Assembly: GCA_022784805.1 (NCBI GenBank)
Contig: JALFYG010000287.1
Location: 1 to 6,787, forward strand
Reading direction: 5' to 3'
Source: Spirochaetales bacterium
GTDB taxonomy: Bacteria > Spirochaetota > Spirochaetia > Sphaerochaetales > Sphaerochaetaceae
DNA length: 6,787 bases
In this document: piece after piece, positions 5,846-6,787 of the stretch
Layout of the letters: each line of letters begins with the position of its first letter
Numbering within the stretch: the first letter of the stretch is position 1
Notes under the pieces: model-generated
What the model was told of the DNA's origin: nothing
What the model saw: the letters and a program-made list of their open reading frames with translations, nothing else
Databases searched by the model: none
Program-made: the position numbers and the translations under genes

Positions 5846-6490
5846 ATGAATAGCAGCATTCTTCTCTTATTTGATGTGTTCGGTACTTTCGTTTTTGCTC
5901 TCAGCGGGGCGGCAAAGGCTGTGAGCAAGAAAATGGATTTTCTCGGTGTCATTGTCTTTGCAATAACCGTCGGTTGTGCAGGTGGTATGATAAGAGATGT
6001 TCTTATTGGCGCCGTACCTGTAGCTGTGTATCAGAACAGCGTATACATAGTGGTGGCATTCGTGGCAGGCTTATTGATGTTCCTGATAGCAGAAAACTGT
6101 GAAGTGGACACATTCCCTTCCCACATTATGTTCTTCGATGCTGTAGGCTTGGGTTTCTTCACAGCCATGGGATGTGAGAAGGCTGCTACTTATGGCATCA
6201 TCCCTGTTGGTATTGTTTTCTCTGGATGCTTAAGTGCTGTAGGGGGAGGTGTACTAAGAGACATATTTGCCAAGGAAGTTCCTATGGTATTTACCTCTGA
6301 CTTCTATGCCTCTGCTTCTATTCTTGGTGCCTTGTTGTTCCTTCTTCTCTCTTATATCGGGTGTCCTGCATCAGTGAATCTATGGGTAACCGCTCTCTTT
6401 ACTATCGGAGCAAGAGTTTTGGGATATAAACTCCACTTACGCTTACCTGTTGCACACCAAGGACACAGAAGAGGAAGTAACGATGAGTGA
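5846..6490 (+). CDS. TRIC/UPF0126-family membrane protein (YadS-like cation channel or glycine transporter family)
   Basis: Integral membrane protein of 214 residues, the usual length of this family, with about seven hydrophobic segments. It shows the duplicated family domain: repeat 1 about 7-57 (FDVFGTFVFALSGA then GGMIRD 46-51) and repeat 2 about 95-146 (FFDAVGLGFFTAMG then GGGVLRD 133-139). The Gly-rich kink followed by Arg-Asp in each repeat is the family signature. Prokaryotic members have been shown to form trimeric cation channels; Pfam calls the domain 'glycine transporter' because some members sit behind glycine riboswitches. The physiological substrate here is unknown. The short C-terminal tail is polar and His/Arg-rich. 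The ATG at 5846 is the only ordinary start (in-frame TAG at 5825-5827), yet it has no Shine-Dalgarno site within 20 bases. It overlaps the downstream editing-protein gene by 8 bases. Confidence 0.9.
   Translation: MNSSILLLFDVFGTFVFALSGAAKAVSKKMDFLGVIVFAITVGCAGGMIRDVLIGAVPVAVYQNSVYIVVAFVAGLLMFLIAENCEVDTFPSHIMFFDAVGLGFFTAMGCEKAATYGIIPVGIVFSGCLSAVGGGVLRDIFAKEVPMVFTSDFYASASILGALLFLLLSYIGCPASVNLWVTALFTIGARVLGYKLHLRLPVAHQGHRRGSNDE
6471..6477 (+). promoter_or_regulatory. Ribosome binding site of the alanyl-tRNA editing gene, inside the upstream gene
   Basis: GAGGAAG lies 5 to 8 bases before the ATG at 6483 and within the last codons of the TRIC-family gene. It supports 6483 as the start and coupling of the two genes. 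Confidence 0.7.
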
Positions 6491-6787
6491 GCTATTATAT
6501 TATAAGGATGCCTATCTAAAGGAAGTTGAAGCGGAAGTCGTGGAGATAAGAGAGGGAAAGGTTGTCCTAGATAAGACAATCTTCTACCCGGAGTGTGGCG
6601 GGCAGCCTGGAGACAGAGGCTCATTTGGGGAGTGGAGAATCGTTGACACTAAAAAAGATAAAGACGGAACTCCATTACATGTGATTGAAGGTGAACTTCC
6701 CGTAGTCGGTACAAAGGGCTTATTGAAGCTTGATTGGGCTCATAGATATTTCTATATGAAGGAGCACACTGCCCAGCATCTTTTGTC
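6483..6787 (+). CDS. Alanyl-tRNA editing protein, AlaX type (3' end outside window)
   Basis: Free-standing relative of the alanyl-tRNA synthetase editing domain; such proteins hydrolyse Ser-tRNA(Ala) or Gly-tRNA(Ala) in the cytoplasm. The 101 full codons seen contain the second-class AlaRS-like beta-barrel signature FYPECGGQPGDRG (34-46) and the zinc-binding HxxxH in MKEHTAQHLL (H95, H99). In most relatives the first signature is GGGQPGD; here its first Gly is Cys38. The later Cys/His zinc ligands lie beyond the edge, so the long AlaX form versus the short one, and intactness, cannot be judged. The N-terminal barrel present before HxxxH excludes the shortest forms that lack it. There is no AlaRS aminoacylation domain upstream: the gene begins at 6483, overlapping the TRIC-family gene by 8 bases. 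Confidence 0.88.
   Translation, partial: MSELLYYKDAYLKEVEAEVVEIREGKVVLDKTIFYPECGGQPGDRGSFGEWRIVDTKKDKDGTPLHVIEGELPVVGTKGLLKLDWAHRYFYMKEHTAQHLL

Overview
The window looks like ordinary chromosomal DNA of a moderately AT-rich, host-associated bacterium. I lean towards a spirochaete (Treponema/Sphaerochaeta-like), mainly because the minus-strand protein starting MGRIKSAWEIALEKTE resembles conserved hypothetical proteins I associate with that phylum, and because Rpn-type C-terminal tails are common there. This is inference; no rRNA or other strong phylogenetic marker is present.

Layout: (1) 1-3186, plus strand: the 3' part of a membrane-bound hybrid sensor kinase (reading frame open to the left edge), then, 10 bases later, a short bacterial-type malic enzyme, closed by a hairpin terminator. 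(2) 3235-4070, minus strand: a conserved hypothetical protein of about 195 residues, followed after 5 bases by a small broken reading frame whose product resembles the C-terminal tail of Rpn/PD-(D/E)XK nucleases and is split by an in-frame TAA. (3) 4129-5526, minus strand: glutamate dehydrogenase with a clean terminator. Its Shine-Dalgarno site and N-terminal homology point to an ATT start codon at 5514 rather than the ATG at 5493. (4) 5527-5845: a divergent, AT-rich regulatory region with a perfect 10-bp inverted repeat and, next to the plus-strand gene, two mutually exclusive RNA hairpins. (5) 5846-6787, plus strand: a TRIC/UPF0126 ('glycine transporter' Pfam name) membrane protein overlapping by 8 bases an alanyl-tRNA editing protein that runs off the right edge.

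How the genes may work together: malic enzyme turns malate into pyruvate with NAD(P)H, and glutamate dehydrogenase uses NAD(P)H to fix ammonium on 2-oxoglutarate, so the two enzymes touch the same redox and carbon/nitrogen pools although they are convergent and not one operon. The kinase and malic enzyme probably share a transcript. The TRIC-family gene and the tRNA editing gene are probably translationally coupled.

I see no CRISPR array, complete insertion sequence, tRNA/rRNA gene or defence system. The points most worth a second look are the ATT start of the glutamate dehydrogenase gene, the stop-interrupted Rpn-like tail, and the structured leader upstream of the TRIC-family gene.
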